64,000 nt of DNA from G963665185 sp049723905 (GTDB lineage Bacteria; Desulfobacterota; Desulfovibrionia; Desulfovibrionales; Desulfovibrionaceae), in the NCBI RefSeq assembly GCF_049723905.1, contig NZ_JBJKFD010000001.1, positions 3,410,001-3,474,000 of the forward strand, in the 5' to 3' direction. This document shows positions 45,728 through 55,167 of this stretch, in pieces (position 1 is the first letter of the stretch; each line of letters opens with the position of its first letter). A program made the translations under genes and the position numbers. Below the pieces are notes generated by a model. That model had not been told where the DNA came from. It did no database searches and saw only the letters and a program-made list of their open reading frames with translations.

Positions 45728-45761
45728 ATTTCGATGTCAGGCTAGAGGCGGAATGGCCGTA

Positions 45762-46871
45762 TTATTTTCCGGCAGGCAGAAAGGCAAAGGGCTTGGCCGG
45801 TTGGCCGAGCTTGCCAGCATCACCGGCAAAGGCTTTGCCATGGACCTTCAGGACAGACCCTTCGGTCAGGTTGATCTTGCGTGTGGATGCCTTGGCGGAA
45901 AAGTCCAGTTCCTTCAAGGGAATCCAGAACAGATACGGGCTGCGCGGCGATTCAAAGTAGTAGACCTTGTTTTTCTGGTCCGAGACCACGCGCCACTGTG
46001 TGGAGCTGATATTGGGCTGCCCCGGTGTGCTGATGCCCAGGGGCACGGAGACATTGCGGATGACGCCAAAGGTGCTGGCCAGGGCTTCGTTGAGGTCGCT
46101 GGTTTGGGGGATGATCTTGATATAGAACGACGCCCTTACAAACCGGTCGCTTGCGCGATTGGTGCCGGGAAGCATGGTCGTTCCGCCGATGTTTTCCCAG
46201 TAAGCCGTGAGGGCCAGCTGCTGATCATAGGTCGGGGAGTTGGTCATCACCTGGTACTGGCGGCCATGGTGAACAACGAGGTGGCCGTCGATGTATTCGA
46301 AAATGGCGGAATCCCCGCTGGGGTCGGAAATTGCCAGGTGGGCTGTTCCGGCCTGTCCGTCGGGTGTTTGCGGTTCCACCAGATAAAATTTTTCTTTTTT
46401 CAGCGCGTTCACGGCTTCCGCAACCGTGCCGAAATTATCCAGCACATACTGCCCCCAGGCGGAAACGGACATGGCCTTTTTGCCCGGCACGGGTTTGCCG
46501 TAGTCTGATTCGGCCAGATAGAGAACATCAACCACCAGACCGGCCTCGTTCATGCCGTCAATGGTGGTCACATCCCATCCGCCCACGGTTACGCTGCCGT
46601 ATTTCGAGGTCCAGGAGAAGGACTCGGCCCCGCCGCTGCTGTTCCGGGCTATGCCGCGCGGATAAATCCAGATGTTGGAGTGCTGGGAGCCTTTCCAATC
46701 GTTGGAACGCGAGGTGAGGACGATATTGTCGGGGCCAAGGTAGGTGGCCCGGCTGCAGGCGCGGGCAGGTGTGCAACACACCGTTGCGATAAGAACAAAG
46801 GCAAAAAGAGAGACCGATAGGGTGAGAGCTGTCATCCACATGGCAGGCATTTCCGTTTTTTTTGATTGCAT
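45762..46871 (-). CDS. exported linear amide hydrolase, choloylglycine hydrolase/penicillin V acylase family
   Basis: The ATG at 46871 follows AAGGA and gives 369 residues. A signal peptide ends at ARA-C (Cys39). In this Ntn-hydrolase family the nucleophile is the N-terminal cysteine, here exposed directly by signal peptidase. Further family positions are seen: TSRSNDW (Arg and Asp), GMNEAGL (Asn) and MTNSP (Asn). It would cleave linear amides such as bile-salt conjugates, penicillin V or acyl-homoserine lactones in the periplasm; the substrate is not determined. It is a single gene with its own terminator. Confidence 0.9.
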   Translation of the reverse strand: MQSKKTEMPAMWMTALTLSVSLFAFVLIATVCCTPARACSRATYLGPDNIVLTSRSNDWKGSQHSNIWIYPRGIARNSSGGAESFSWTSKYGSVTVGGWDVTTIDGMNEAGLVVDVLYLAESDYGKPVPGKKAMSVSAWGQYVLDNFGTVAEAVNALKKEKFYLVEPQTPDGQAGTAHLAISDPSGDSAIFEYIDGHLVVHHGRQYQVMTNSPTYDQQLALTAYWENIGGTTMLPGTNRASDRFVRASFYIKIIPQTSDLNEALASTFGVIRNVSVPLGISTPGQPNISSTQWRVVSDQKNKVYYFESPRSPYLFWIPLKELDFSAKASTRKINLTEGSVLKVHGKAFAGDAGKLGQPAKPFAFLPAGK

Positions 46872-47098
46872 CGGGATGATCCTTGTATCCACATCTGTTT
46901 TGAGGTTGCTCGGGGGATGAACGATTACGATGTTTGAGTGGGGTATTGCATTGTTCTATGGGTTCTATTGAAGGCCTTGTCGTTGTTGTCTCTTTTTAGA
47001 TGTATTTTGAAATACTAGGCTTCTCTCCTCCGGGTTGCAAGGTGCCTATAGAGCACCCGGCAGCAATTGCATGGAGGGCGTCCCTTCTTTCTCCGTGG

Positions 47099-47749
47099 CT
47101 ACTTGAGGGGACGCAGCCACGGGATGGCTGGATCGTCGGCCTGCGGTCCGTTTTGCAGCAGGTTGCGGAACGATTCTATGGGTTGGGCACCGGTGACTGC
47201 CCCGTATCCCTCAAAAATAAAGGTGGGCGCTGCCCGGACACGGGCTTTTTTTGCCATTTCCCGGATACGCTCCAGCTGGGGCAGGTAGGTGCCGTTGTCC
47301 AGTGCTGTATTCAGGGCGTCCAAGGTGGGAGCGTCGAATTGTGCTTCGGTCGCGATTTCCAGAATCACGTCCTGCTTGCCGATATCGCGGCAGTGGGTGA
47401 AATAGGCCTGGAACACGGCTTCGTGAAAAGCCTCGTACAGGCCGTGGGCTCTGGCGAATTCTCCGGCTTCCAACGATTGGCGCGAGTTGCACAACAGGCT
47501 TGGCACCCCGAAGTGAATTCCCATTGGTTCGCCGCGTCTGTTCAGCTGGGCAAAGAACTCCTCCGCCTCCAGCTCCGGGGCGAAGTCGGCCAGGAGCATA
47601 CCTTGGGGCGGGATGTCCGGGTGCACTTCGTAGGGGAGCCATTCGGCCTGAAGGGGAAATTCTTGCTTCAGCTGATCGATGATGCCTTTGCCGATGTAGC
47701 AGAAGGGACAGGTGGAGTCGGAATAGATGGTCAGGTTGATCGTTTCCAT
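47099..47749 (-). CDS. DsbA-family oxidoreductase, FrnE-like
   Basis: This 216-residue protein has a thioredoxin fold with the active-site CPFC motif (DSTCPFCYIGKG, about residues 12-19), a helical insertion, and the cis-Pro loop in VRAAPTFIFEGYGAVTGAQ near residue 185. No signal peptide is present, so it is cytoplasmic, as FrnE and 2-hydroxychromene isomerase relatives are. It stands alone on the minus strand. A role in thiol-disulfide exchange is likely; the partner is unknown. Confidence 0.9.
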   Translation of the reverse strand: METINLTIYSDSTCPFCYIGKGIIDQLKQEFPLQAEWLPYEVHPDIPPQGMLLADFAPELEAEEFFAQLNRRGEPMGIHFGVPSLLCNSRQSLEAGEFARAHGLYEAFHEAVFQAYFTHCRDIGKQDVILEIATEAQFDAPTLDALNTALDNGTYLPQLERIREMAKKARVRAAPTFIFEGYGAVTGAQPIESFRNLLQNGPQADDPAIPWLRPLK

Positions 47750-47950
47750 GGCGTATCCTTGGGGCGTATCCTTATGGAGTGGCCTGCGTATTAGGGGATG
47801 TATTGGGGATGAACTGTTACGGGCATGGTGGATGAAATTTGCACTTGGCAGAGAGGGGCGTCAAGGCTTTCCCGGTTGTGGGCACGGTGCAACCTGCAAG
47901 GGATGGGGAGGGAGAGCGAACAAATGATGTGAGATGGCGGAAGCATTTCC

Positions 47951-47981
47951 GGGACGGGCGAAACGGCAGTACGCCCGTCCC
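47951..47981 (-). terminator. hairpin after panF
   Basis: GGGACGGGCG (47951-47960) pairs with CGCCCGTCCC (47972-47981). It lies about 20 nt past the panF stop on the minus strand. The T-run is poor, so it may need Rho or act as a 3' stabiliser. Confidence 0.65.
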
Positions 47982-48002
47982 AGGGCCACAGCGGGAAAGA
48001 TC

Positions 48003-49457
48003 TTATCCTTTCACTTTCTGCACCCGTGCCAGCGACCCCACAACATACGTTCCGGCGCTTGCCAGAGTGGTGGGCACGATGGCGTGGATGCCGCCCATGT
48101 CCGGCTTGATGATGGACAGTGCAATGTACGTTCCCACGCCGCAGAGAATGGAGGCGACGGCGCCCGTGGCATTGCCCCGTTTCCAGTAGAGACCTATCAC
48201 GATGGGGCAGAGGAAGGCCGCTTCCAGCCCCCCGAAAGCGAAGATATTGATCCAGACCAGCAGGTCGGGCGGCTGGATGGCCGCGAGGACGATGAGAAGC
48301 CCCATGCCCGCGGTGATGAAGAAGCTTGCCTTTTTCAGCCTGTTCACGGGCATTGCCGAGGCATCGCCGCGTAAGCGGAACTGGATGTACAAATCCTTGA
48401 TGATGGCCGCCGAGATGAGCAGCAGCATGGAATCGACCGTGGACATGATGGCCGCCAGAGGCCCGGCAATGAATATGCCCGCCCATACCGGGGGCAGCAG
48501 CTCGACGATCATGGTCGGCATGGCCAGATCGCCTGCCGGAAGGTCTGGGAAAACAGCCCGGCCGAAAGCTCCGGCCAGGTGGACGCACAAAATCAGGAAG
48601 CCGATGAGCAGGGTGCCGATGATCATGGCCTGATGCATGGCCTTGGAGTCCCGGTAGCCCATGCACCGTTGCGCTGTTTGCGGCAGACCAAGTACACCGA
48701 TGCCGACCAGAATCCAGAACGACAGGGTAAAGGGCTGGGCAACGGAGTTGTTCGGGCCGGTGGGGGAAATCAGGCCGGGGTCGATCCCTTTAAGCGTGTT
48801 CACGCATTGGGCCACTCCGCCGCCAGCCTTGATGACCGCCAGCAGCACCACGATGACGGCAGTGGTCATGACAAGGCCCTGGATGGCGTCCGTCATAACC
48901 ACGGCGCGGAATCCGCCCACGGCCGTGTAGAGCACCACGCTGAAGCCGAACAGCACCAGCCCGACCACATACGGGTAGCCCGTAACGGTCTGGAAAAGGC
49001 GGGCCCCGCCGATGAACTGCGCCAGCATGGCGGCCATGAAAAAGACGATCAGCGCCAGGGAGCAGAGGATGACCACGGTATCGCTGTTGTACCGGGCGCG
49101 CAGGTAGTCCGTTATGGTTACGGACTGGGTTTCGCGGGCCACGATGGCAAACCGTTTGCCCAGAATGCCCAGGGTGAGAAAAACCGTGGGAACCTGGATC
49201 ATGGCGAGCAGTACCCAGCTGAGGCCCAGCCGGTAGGCCACGCCCGGACCGCCCACAAAGCTGCTGGCACTGGCGTAGCTGGCTACAATGGTCATGGCCA
49301 GCACAAAGCCGCCCATGGACCTGCTGCCCAGGAAATATTCTTCGATGAATCCCTGCGAAGTGGCGTTCTCGGTGCGGCTGCGGGCCCACAGGGCAACGCC
49401 GATGGACGCCGCCAGGTACACGACCAGGGGGATGATGAGCTGGGTGGATGCGTTCAT
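48003..49457 (-). CDS. panF: sodium/pantothenate symporter
   Basis: This 484-residue protein has thirteen hydrophobic segments of the SSS family. It carries the PanF-like N-terminus (EEYFLGSRSMGGFVLAMTIVASYASASSFVGGPGVAY), the LPQTAQRCMGYRDSKAMHQAM segment and the STVDSMLLLISAAIIKDLY Na+-site motif. It overlaps a YhdT-type gene upstream by 4 nt, the same pairing seen for panF in E. coli (yhdT-panF), which strengthens the assignment. It would import pantothenate with sodium for CoA synthesis. Confidence 0.93.
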   Translation of the reverse strand: MNASTQLIIPLVVYLAASIGVALWARSRTENATSQGFIEEYFLGSRSMGGFVLAMTIVASYASASSFVGGPGVAYRLGLSWVLLAMIQVPTVFLTLGILGKRFAIVARETQSVTITDYLRARYNSDTVVILCSLALIVFFMAAMLAQFIGGARLFQTVTGYPYVVGLVLFGFSVVLYTAVGGFRAVVMTDAIQGLVMTTAVIVVLLAVIKAGGGVAQCVNTLKGIDPGLISPTGPNNSVAQPFTLSFWILVGIGVLGLPQTAQRCMGYRDSKAMHQAMIIGTLLIGFLILCVHLAGAFGRAVFPDLPAGDLAMPTMIVELLPPVWAGIFIAGPLAAIMSTVDSMLLLISAAIIKDLYIQFRLRGDASAMPVNRLKKASFFITAGMGLLIVLAAIQPPDLLVWINIFAFGGLEAAFLCPIVIGLYWKRGNATGAVASILCGVGTYIALSIIKPDMGGIHAIVPTTLASAGTYVVGSLARVQKVKG

Positions 49458-49771
49458 TCTGCGTGATCCTCACTCTGAGGCCCGCCGTCGTTACCGGCAT
49501 CCTCCGCTTCTTCCGCATTCTCCGCTTCCAGCGGAATGTCCTTGAAAAGGAACCGGACGACCGCCCACAGCAGGATGGTGATGATGGGGTAGCCCACAAT
49601 GCAGCTGTAGAAAAACCAGGCCGGGAACCCGAATACGTAGTCGTATTGCTCGGGATCGCCGCCGCCCACGCCGTACCCGAAGAAGTACCACCAGGCAAAA
49701 TAAAGGGCATAGACGCCCAGGGCGAGCAGTGCTTCCTTGTCGGACTGTCGGAGTCGTTGATCCTGCGTCAT
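49454..49771 (-). CDS. yhdT: YhdT-family small membrane protein
   Basis: The 105-residue protein has two hydrophobic segments (about 17-36 and 48-72) with the YFAWWYFFGYG and FGFPAWFFYSCIVGYP motifs of YhdT (DUF997), then an acidic tail. A GGAAAA site precedes the ATG at 49771. It is translationally coupled to panF. The longer open frame to 50176 has no site and no family match. Its role with PanF is unknown, but the pairing is conserved in other bacteria. Confidence 0.88.
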   Translation of the reverse strand: MTQDQRLRQSDKEALLALGVYALYFAWWYFFGYGVGGGDPEQYDYVFGFPAWFFYSCIVGYPIITILLWAVVRFLFKDIPLEAENAEEAEDAGNDGGPQSEDHAE

Positions 49772-50307
49772 GTGTTTTCCAATGATATGTGTTCCGGCAA
49801 CCGGCTCGGTCTGCCCACGATTCTCTCCCCGGCGGTCTGAGAATTCGATTCGTCGTCCCTCGTTATTTTTGCGGCTCCCGGCACATGTTTTGGAGCGGTT
49901 TTTGCCCCGGCAGGGAGATTCCGTTTGCCAGCCCCATTTTCCTTCCGAATCTAGCATGACCTTGGTGCAAGGGAAAATGAATGCCGGTCCGGGGGGGATT
50001 ACTGCCGGGGAGCGCGGTAAAGAGATCGAATAATTGCTTGGGGAGAACGTGTATATTCCTCGGGCGGCGGAACAGGGTTTGGGTCTTTGGTTTGTGTTGT
50101 TCGGGCCGGACTGTCGGACATGGTGCGAACAACCGGCAAGTGGCGGCCACTTTGCGTCGCAAAGGACACCAATCACTTCACTTTTGTCAAGGAGGGAGTT
50201 GTTTCGGAGGAGGTCTGACTTGCCTGGCTTCGCTGGATGAGGTGAGGGGGTAGGAAAGGGCGGACGCAGCCTGCTATAAAAACCGCTGCGCCGCCCTGAA
50301 ATTCGGT
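49772..50307. other. intergenic region
   Basis: About 535 bases with no recognisable gene. It should hold the yhdT-panF promoter on the minus strand. Open frames here are antisense or lack ribosome sites. No strong hairpin follows the PhnA-type gene stop at 50308. Confidence 0.5.
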
Positions 50308-50661
50308 TCAGCTTTTTTTCACAATGGACGACTTCAGCAGCATGGAGCCGAAGCCGGGGATTTTACAGTCAATGTCGTGCTCGCCGTCTGCGGGCTCGAT
50401 CAGCCGGATGTTCTTGACCTTGGTTCCCTTCTTGAGAGGGGACGAGGCGCCTTTCACCTTCAGGTCCTTGATGATGACAACGGTATCCCCGTCGTTCAGG
50501 ACGTTGCCGTTTGAATCCTTATAGACTCTTTCCTCAGCATTTCCGTCACCTGTTGCATCTTCGGGCTGGAACTCCAACCCGCACTCCGGGCAAACAAAAA
50601 GACTGCCGTCGTGGTACACATACTCGGAAGAGCACTGGGGACAATTGGGTATATTTTCCAT
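50308..50661 (-). CDS. yjdM: PhnA/YjdM-family zinc-ribbon protein
   Basis: This 117-residue protein begins with a zinc ribbon (CPQC...CPEC, residues about 7-28) and continues with a small beta domain, [24 protein letters not shown] and [13 protein letters not shown], which is diagnostic of the PhnA/YjdM family. Despite the historical name, the E. coli protein is not required for phosphonate use and its function is not settled. The ATG at 50661 fits the family length; the longer frame to 51147 runs back into the neighbouring gene. Confidence 0.93.
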   Translation of the reverse strand: MENIPNCPQCSSEYVYHDGSLFVCPECGLEFQPEDATGDGNAEERVYKDSNGNVLNDGDTVVIIKDLKVKGASSPLKKGTKVKNIRLIEPADGEHDIDCKIPGFGSMLLKSSIVKKS

Positions 50662-50730
50662 TTTCAATCTCGTCTGTTGTCGGTTGTCGGGCCAGGGAAG
50701 GCATTGTTGCGATTTGGATGCTCCAAGAAA

Positions 50731-50796
50731 CTCTGCCTGCGCTCTTCTTTGACTGCCGGATGAACGGTTGGCAGCCAAAAGAGAGTGCAGGCAGAG
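50731..50796. terminator. 27-bp imperfect hairpin between the aminohydrolase and PhnA-type genes
   Basis: CTCTGCCTGC (50731 onward) to 50757 pairs with 50770-50796 at 23 of 27 positions around a 12-base loop. It probably ends transcription of the ureidoglycine aminohydrolase gene, which stops at 50945 on the minus strand. Confidence 0.72.
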
Positions 50797-50944
50797 CATT
50801 GCTTTTATGGCGCGGCAAAGCACACGCTTCTGCATTATGAAAAATACGTGAAGCCGATTGTAAAAGCAAGTTGCGTTGCCGTGGCACTCTGGGAGCTCCA
50901 GGCATTTTCCGGATTTACTGGGCCCCAAAACGACAGCAGCCGGG

Positions 50945-51724
50945 CTATATGGCCTCGTCCCTGTGGCAGTCCTTAGAATAGATATATTCCATGCGTTCCA
51001 GGCCGGTGCCGTAGCAGGCCTGCTTGCAGAACGGGGCAATCCAGATGAAATCGCCGGATTCCACGGGCAGCCATTTTTCGTCCAGCAGGTACAGGCCCTG
51101 GCCCTGATAGATGTACATGCCGTGTTCCTGCACATGGGTTTCCACAAAGGGGTGGCAGCCTCCGGGCAGGAAGGCCAGAGTATGGAAGTTCATGTCAAAG
51201 GCCTCGTCCACGGGCAGCAGGTCGCGGACAAAGACGTTTTCCATTGCATCGTAAATTCTTTCCTCAATTGTGCGGATGGAGCCGCTGACCATCCAGGGGG
51301 TTTTCATCTGCGGGTCGGGATGATGCACAAAGCGCTGCTTGTAGAGCAGGATGGTGACCGGGGCGTCGCCCTTGGAGGCAAAGCCGATGCCCTTGCCCGG
51401 AGGGGAATAGATGTAGCCGCCCGCGGCCAGGGTTTCGGTGTGCCCGTCCACGGAGACTTTAAGAGATCCCTCGCCGTCCATGACGAAAAGAAAGGTCTCT
51501 ATATCTTCGGCCTGTCCGTAGGGTGCGGTTGTCTTGCCCGTGGTGGAAACGGTGCCGACCATCTGCACAAAATTGGCGCCAAGCTTGGGTGAAGCCAGAA
51601 TGGACAGGGTGCATCCCCGGATTCCCGGGACAATGTTGTTCACGCGGCCCTCGGTGGTGATGACGGCGTATTTGCCGGGCTCGTAAGAGGACCTGTTTTT
51701 CAGAAAGCCTTCGGGATAGGGCAT
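50945..51724 (-). CDS. allE: (S)-ureidoglycine aminohydrolase
   Basis: The ATG at 51724 follows GAGG by 6 nt and gives 259 residues, the normal AllE (YlbA) length. The protein is a double cupin. The C-terminal cupin holds the metal site: [26 protein letters not shown], with His, Glu, His and Gln in the expected order, and a late [16 protein letters not shown]. The enzyme releases ammonia from ureidoglycine in allantoin breakdown. No other allantoin gene is visible in the window, so it may serve another purine or ureide route or stand apart from its partners. Confidence 0.9.
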   Translation of the reverse strand: MPYPEGFLKNRSSYEPGKYAVITTEGRVNNIVPGIRGCTLSILASPKLGANFVQMVGTVSTTGKTTAPYGQAEDIETFLFVMDGEGSLKVSVDGHTETLAAGGYIYSPPGKGIGFASKGDAPVTILLYKQRFVHHPDPQMKTPWMVSGSIRTIEERIYDAMENVFVRDLLPVDEAFDMNFHTLAFLPGGCHPFVETHVQEHGMYIYQGQGLYLLDEKWLPVESGDFIWIAPFCKQACYGTGLERMEYIYSKDCHRDEAI

Positions 51725-52342
51725 GATAAACCTCGTGGCATGCGGCCTGCTTGAATTGCCGACAGGCAGAGGAGAGGTCGTTTCCCTCTGCCGATCAAGA
51801 AGAGAATTTCCTTGTGCGAGAACTTGCTTGCTGAATGTTTCCTGCCGGAGAATGGCCTTCTGTTCCATGGAGGGATCGGCCCTGGTGCAGACCGACATTC
51901 TCTGGCGCGGGACGTAAGATACGCAGCAATAGCCACGGCGTCGATGGCCTTGATGATGGCATTGATGATGGCATTTATAATGGGGTGGATGAGGCGGATG
52001 GGCCTTGGCCTACACAAAGAAACGCGTTTTGCGAGTTTCTCACGGAGACCGCATATCCGGGCTGAGATATCGGAAAAATTATGGTGATGTTGCAGCGTTG
52101 TTTCTTACGGCGCTCAACCGGACTGAAATAGGTGTTCCCATCCTTTGACCCGAGTCCTGGCTGTGCGGAACGCCCTCGGGATGCACTGTCTTTCAATTCT
52201 CCCCAATCCGATTTTTTGGCTGGATGGTCTGGGATACCACTTTGCCGGTTGGGTGACAGATGCTCCTGGTTGGCGTAACATTTGCCGTTCACCAGACAGA
52301 GCCAGAAAATTTTCGTCGCACGTTGCTGCAAAAGGATACCTG
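51725..52342. other. intergenic region with a small tandem repeat
   Basis: No supported gene. Positions 51943-51978 are three imperfect copies of a 12-base unit (GATGGCATTGAT). The open frame from 52145 runs in phase into the MFS gene, but the protein homology starts only at 52343. The region holds promoters for the divergent allE and MFS genes. Confidence 0.5.
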
Positions 52343-53602
52343 ATGGCCGTTCTCTCAAAATCACGCGCCGTGTCTTTGGATAAAACCGGCAATGGATTGC
52401 TCAAGTTACAGCTCGCCGTGTTCGCCCTGGTCACGGCGTCGTTCACCAACATCTATCTTCCGCAGCCCGTGCTGCCCATTATTCAGGGGGAATTCGGCGT
52501 TGGTCCGGCCCAGGCCTCCATGACCGTATCCTTTGTCATTCTGGGCATTGTGCTTTCCAACCTGCTGTTCGGCTACCTTTCGGACCGCTACCCCATCCGG
52601 CCCATCATTGCGGTGGGCGGATTCATGGTGGCCTTGGGCGGCATCATTTCCGCCCTTACGCCCAACTTCAATTTTCTGGTCGGAGCCCGGCTTTTGCAGG
52701 GATTGTTCATCCCGGCACTGACCACCAGCCTTGCCGCCTGGCTTGCCAGAACCCTTCCTGCCAGACGGTTGAGCACGGTCATGGGCGCCTATGTCTCGGC
52801 CACCATCATGGGCGGTTTGGGCGGGCGGCTTTTGGGCGGCTGGATACACCCCCCCCTGCATTGGCGGTACGCCTTTTTTTCGGCTGCGGCCCTCATTGCC
52901 GTCACCACGATAATGGCCGTGGTGCTGCTGCCTCCTGCGCCGCGCCGCGAGGCAGGGGCTTTGCCGGATGGCGTCGTTCCCCCTCCAGACTCTTCCCCAG
53001 ACACATCCACAGCCACACCCGACACCGAAACAGAGCATGGGTATCTTGCCCTGCTTAAAAGAAAGGAACTTCTCCTCATCTTTGGGTGCGGGGCAGGCAG
53101 CCTGCTGATATTTTCCCCGGTGTTCAACTACCTTCCGTACCGGCTGGCCGCTCCGCCATTCGGGTTTTCCACGGAAGTGATCACCATGGTCTATCTGGTC
53201 TATGTGCTGGGAATTTTCCTCGGTCCGGTGGCGGGGCAGTTCAGCGCCCGCTTCGGGGGCGGCGTCATGCTTATTGCCGGGAGCGTTCTTTTGGGCTGTT
53301 CCCTGGGCCTTTTGCTGCTGCCCTCGGTAACGGCGGTTCTGATAGGGCTGCTCGGCGTGTGCGGCGGGTTCTTTACAGTGCACGCCGTGGCCGTGGTGCT
53401 GCTCAACCGCAAGCTCAAGGCGGACCATGGCCGGGCCAACGCGCTGTACGTGTTGTGCTACTACACGGGCGGCTGGATAGGCATCAACGGAGCCGGACTG
53501 TGTCTCGAATATCTGGGCTGGCACGGGGTGATCGGTTTTGTGGGCTGCTTTCTCGTCATTCCCCTGGCCGCGGGAATTCTGGAGCGGCGGGGCGGGAACT
53601 GA
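52343..53602 (+). CDS. MFS transporter (YnfM/arabinose-efflux-like)
   Basis: The ATG at 52343 follows AAAGGA and gives 419 residues with twelve hydrophobic segments. The loop after helix 2 reads GYLSDRYPIRPII, the MFS motif A. A hydrophilic linker of about 40 residues, rich in Pro, Asp, Ser and Thr, separates the two six-helix halves. The fold and the NIYLPQPVLPIIQGEFGVGPAQASM start resemble YnfM/YgaY-type carriers. The substrate is unknown. It is convergent with the ABC importer operon, with 36 nt between stops. Confidence 0.88.
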   Translation: MAVLSKSRAVSLDKTGNGLLKLQLAVFALVTASFTNIYLPQPVLPIIQGEFGVGPAQASMTVSFVILGIVLSNLLFGYLSDRYPIRPIIAVGGFMVALGGIISALTPNFNFLVGARLLQGLFIPALTTSLAAWLARTLPARRLSTVMGAYVSATIMGGLGGRLLGGWIHPPLHWRYAFFSAAALIAVTTIMAVVLLPPAPRREAGALPDGVVPPPDSSPDTSTATPDTETEHGYLALLKRKELLLIFGCGAGSLLIFSPVFNYLPYRLAAPPFGFSTEVITMVYLVYVLGIFLGPVAGQFSARFGGGVMLIAGSVLLGCSLGLLLLPSVTAVLIGLLGVCGGFFTVHAVAVVLLNRKLKADHGRANALYVLCYYTGGWIGINGAGLCLEYLGWHGVIGFVGCFLVIPLAAGILERRGGN

Positions 53603-53638
53603 TGTTTCTCCCGTAGGAGCAGACGGCAGGCGGGGAGT

Positions 53639-54238
53639 TCAAACAAAGGCTTCCACTTTTCTCTGGCAGATTCTGTCCAGCAGTGTGGCATCGTGGCTTA
53701 TGACCAGCAGCCCGATGTGTCTGTCGTCCGCGATTTCCAGCACGGTTTTCCAAATGGATGCCTGGGTGAGCGCATCGAGCATGGAGGTCATCTCGTCGCA
53801 GAGCAGGTAGCGGGTGCGCCCGTTCAGAGCGCGGGTCAGACAGATGCGTTGCAGCTCTCCGCCGGAGAGTTCGTGCGGATATCTTTTCAGCCAGGAGTCG
53901 TCTATCTGCAACTGTTTAAGCAGGTCTATGGACGGCGTCCCGGTCTCACACAGAATGTCCCCGATTTTCCAGCGAGGGTTCACGGCCAGTTCCGGATGCT
54001 GAAAAAGGATCTGCACCGGGTTGAACACACCCTGGGTGTGTTGTCTGCCGTCCACCGCCACACTGCCTTGGACGGGCCTCAGGTAGCCTGCCAGAACCTT
54101 TGCCAGGGTGGATTTTCCCCGTCCGCTCGGGCCGGGCAGGCCGACCCGTTCACCCGGAGCCACGGTGATGTCCAGGTGGCGAAAGAGCCAGTCGCCGTTG
54201 CCGCTGTAGCGGAATGCGAGATCGTTTCCCTCAAGCAC
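53639..54238 (-). CDS. Opp/Dpp/Nik-type ABC importer ATPase (second)
   Basis: This ATPase has Walker A GPSGRGKST, signature LSGGELQR, Walker B YLLCDEMTSMLD and switch His in VISHDAT. I chose the GTG at 54238 (199 residues, 8-nt overlap with the previous stop); a TTG at 54274 is possible. The protein is shorter than most DppF/NikE chains (about 260-330), lacking the usual C-terminal oligopeptide-binding extension. It is the last gene of the importer operon. Confidence 0.87.
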   Translation of the reverse strand: MLEGNDLAFRYSGNGDWLFRHLDITVAPGERVGLPGPSGRGKSTLAKVLAGYLRPVQGSVAVDGRQHTQGVFNPVQILFQHPELAVNPRWKIGDILCETGTPSIDLLKQLQIDDSWLKRYPHELSGGELQRICLTRALNGRTRYLLCDEMTSMLDALTQASIWKTVLEIADDRHIGLLVISHDATLLDRICQRKVEAFV

Positions 54239-55154
54239 GCCAGCACCGCACCTTTCCGCCGTTGATCGGGGCAAGCTCGGGCAGGCTTCGGCAGCATTCG
54301 TCCGTGCACTGGGAGCATTGCGGACTGTAAGGGCAGCCGCCGTTCTTCGCTTTTTCCATGGGGCCGTTTATCACCTTGGTGAACTGATTGCAGGGCAGGG
54401 ACTGCCAAAGCTTCTTTGTGTAAGGGTGGCGCAAGGTGTCGGAACCGTTGAAGTCACTGGCATCGGCCTCCTCTATGGTCACCCCTCCGCAGAATACGGA
54501 GACCTTGTCCGCCACACCAAGGGCCAGTTCGATGTCGTGCGTTATCAGCACCACGGTCTTGCCCGTATCTGCCAGTTCCCGCAGATGTTTCAACGTTTCC
54601 CGTGCGGTTTCCTTGTCCAGCCCGTTGGTGGGCTCGTCGGCAATGAGCAGATCTGCCGAGCCGATGGTGGCGGTTGCCGTAAGCACCCGTCGGGCCATGC
54701 CGCCGGAAAGCTGAAAAGGAAACCAGCCATAGTAGCGGCTGGACAGGCCGTAACGTTCCAGGGCTTCACGCGAGGTCTTCCGGGCTTCTTTGGGGGAGAG
54801 GCCGCTCAACCGGCCTGCTCTTGCTATTTGTGTTCCCACATGGAGCAACGGATTCAGAAAGGCCACGGATTGGGGAATAAGGGCTATCTCCCGTCCTCTG
54901 AGCTGTTTGGCAAGTTTGGGAGTAAGTCTGGACTTTTTAAAGAAAATGTCTCCGGACACGGACGAGTTTTTGGGCAATATGCCCAGAACGGCGTGTGCCA
55001 GAAGGCTTTTGCCCGCACCGGACTGGCCTACGATGGCGATGATCTGCCCGGCTTGGGCGTTCAGGTCCAGGCTGCGTATGGCGGAAACCGTGTTTCGTTT
55101 CAATCCTTTTGCATAGCTGCTGAAACTCACGGAAAGATTTTTTATTTCAAGCAT
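54231..55154 (-). CDS. Opp/Dpp/Nik-type ABC importer ATPase (first)
   Basis: The ATG at 55154 follows GAGGAAA and gives 307 residues. Walker A is GQSGAGKSL, the signature LSGGMARR, Walker B LLIADEPTNGLD, and His in LITHDIE. The C-terminus has the cysteine-rich CPYSPQC...CTDECC stretch of the oligo_HPY domain found in OppD/DppD/NikD. The signature has MARR in place of the usual QRQR-type end, which is tolerated in NikD-like proteins. Confidence 0.9.
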   Translation of the reverse strand: MLEIKNLSVSFSSYAKGLKRNTVSAIRSLDLNAQAGQIIAIVGQSGAGKSLLAHAVLGILPKNSSVSGDIFFKKSRLTPKLAKQLRGREIALIPQSVAFLNPLLHVGTQIARAGRLSGLSPKEARKTSREALERYGLSSRYYGWFPFQLSGGMARRVLTATATIGSADLLIADEPTNGLDKETARETLKHLRELADTGKTVVLITHDIELALGVADKVSVFCGGVTIEEADASDFNGSDTLRHPYTKKLWQSLPCNQFTKVINGPMEKAKNGGCPYSPQCSQCTDECCRSLPELAPINGGKVRCWRA

Positions 55155-55167
55155 GGGTGTTTCCTCA

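Noticed and set aside
48579..49466. 295-codon plus-strand open frame opposite panF
   Set aside because: Composition (Gly, His, Gln, Ala) is that of an antisense frame; the minus strand encodes a full symporter.
51943..51978. Three 12-base units as a possible iteron or CRISPR-like array
   Set aside because: Copies are imperfect, contiguous and only three; there are no spacers and no replication or Cas genes nearby.
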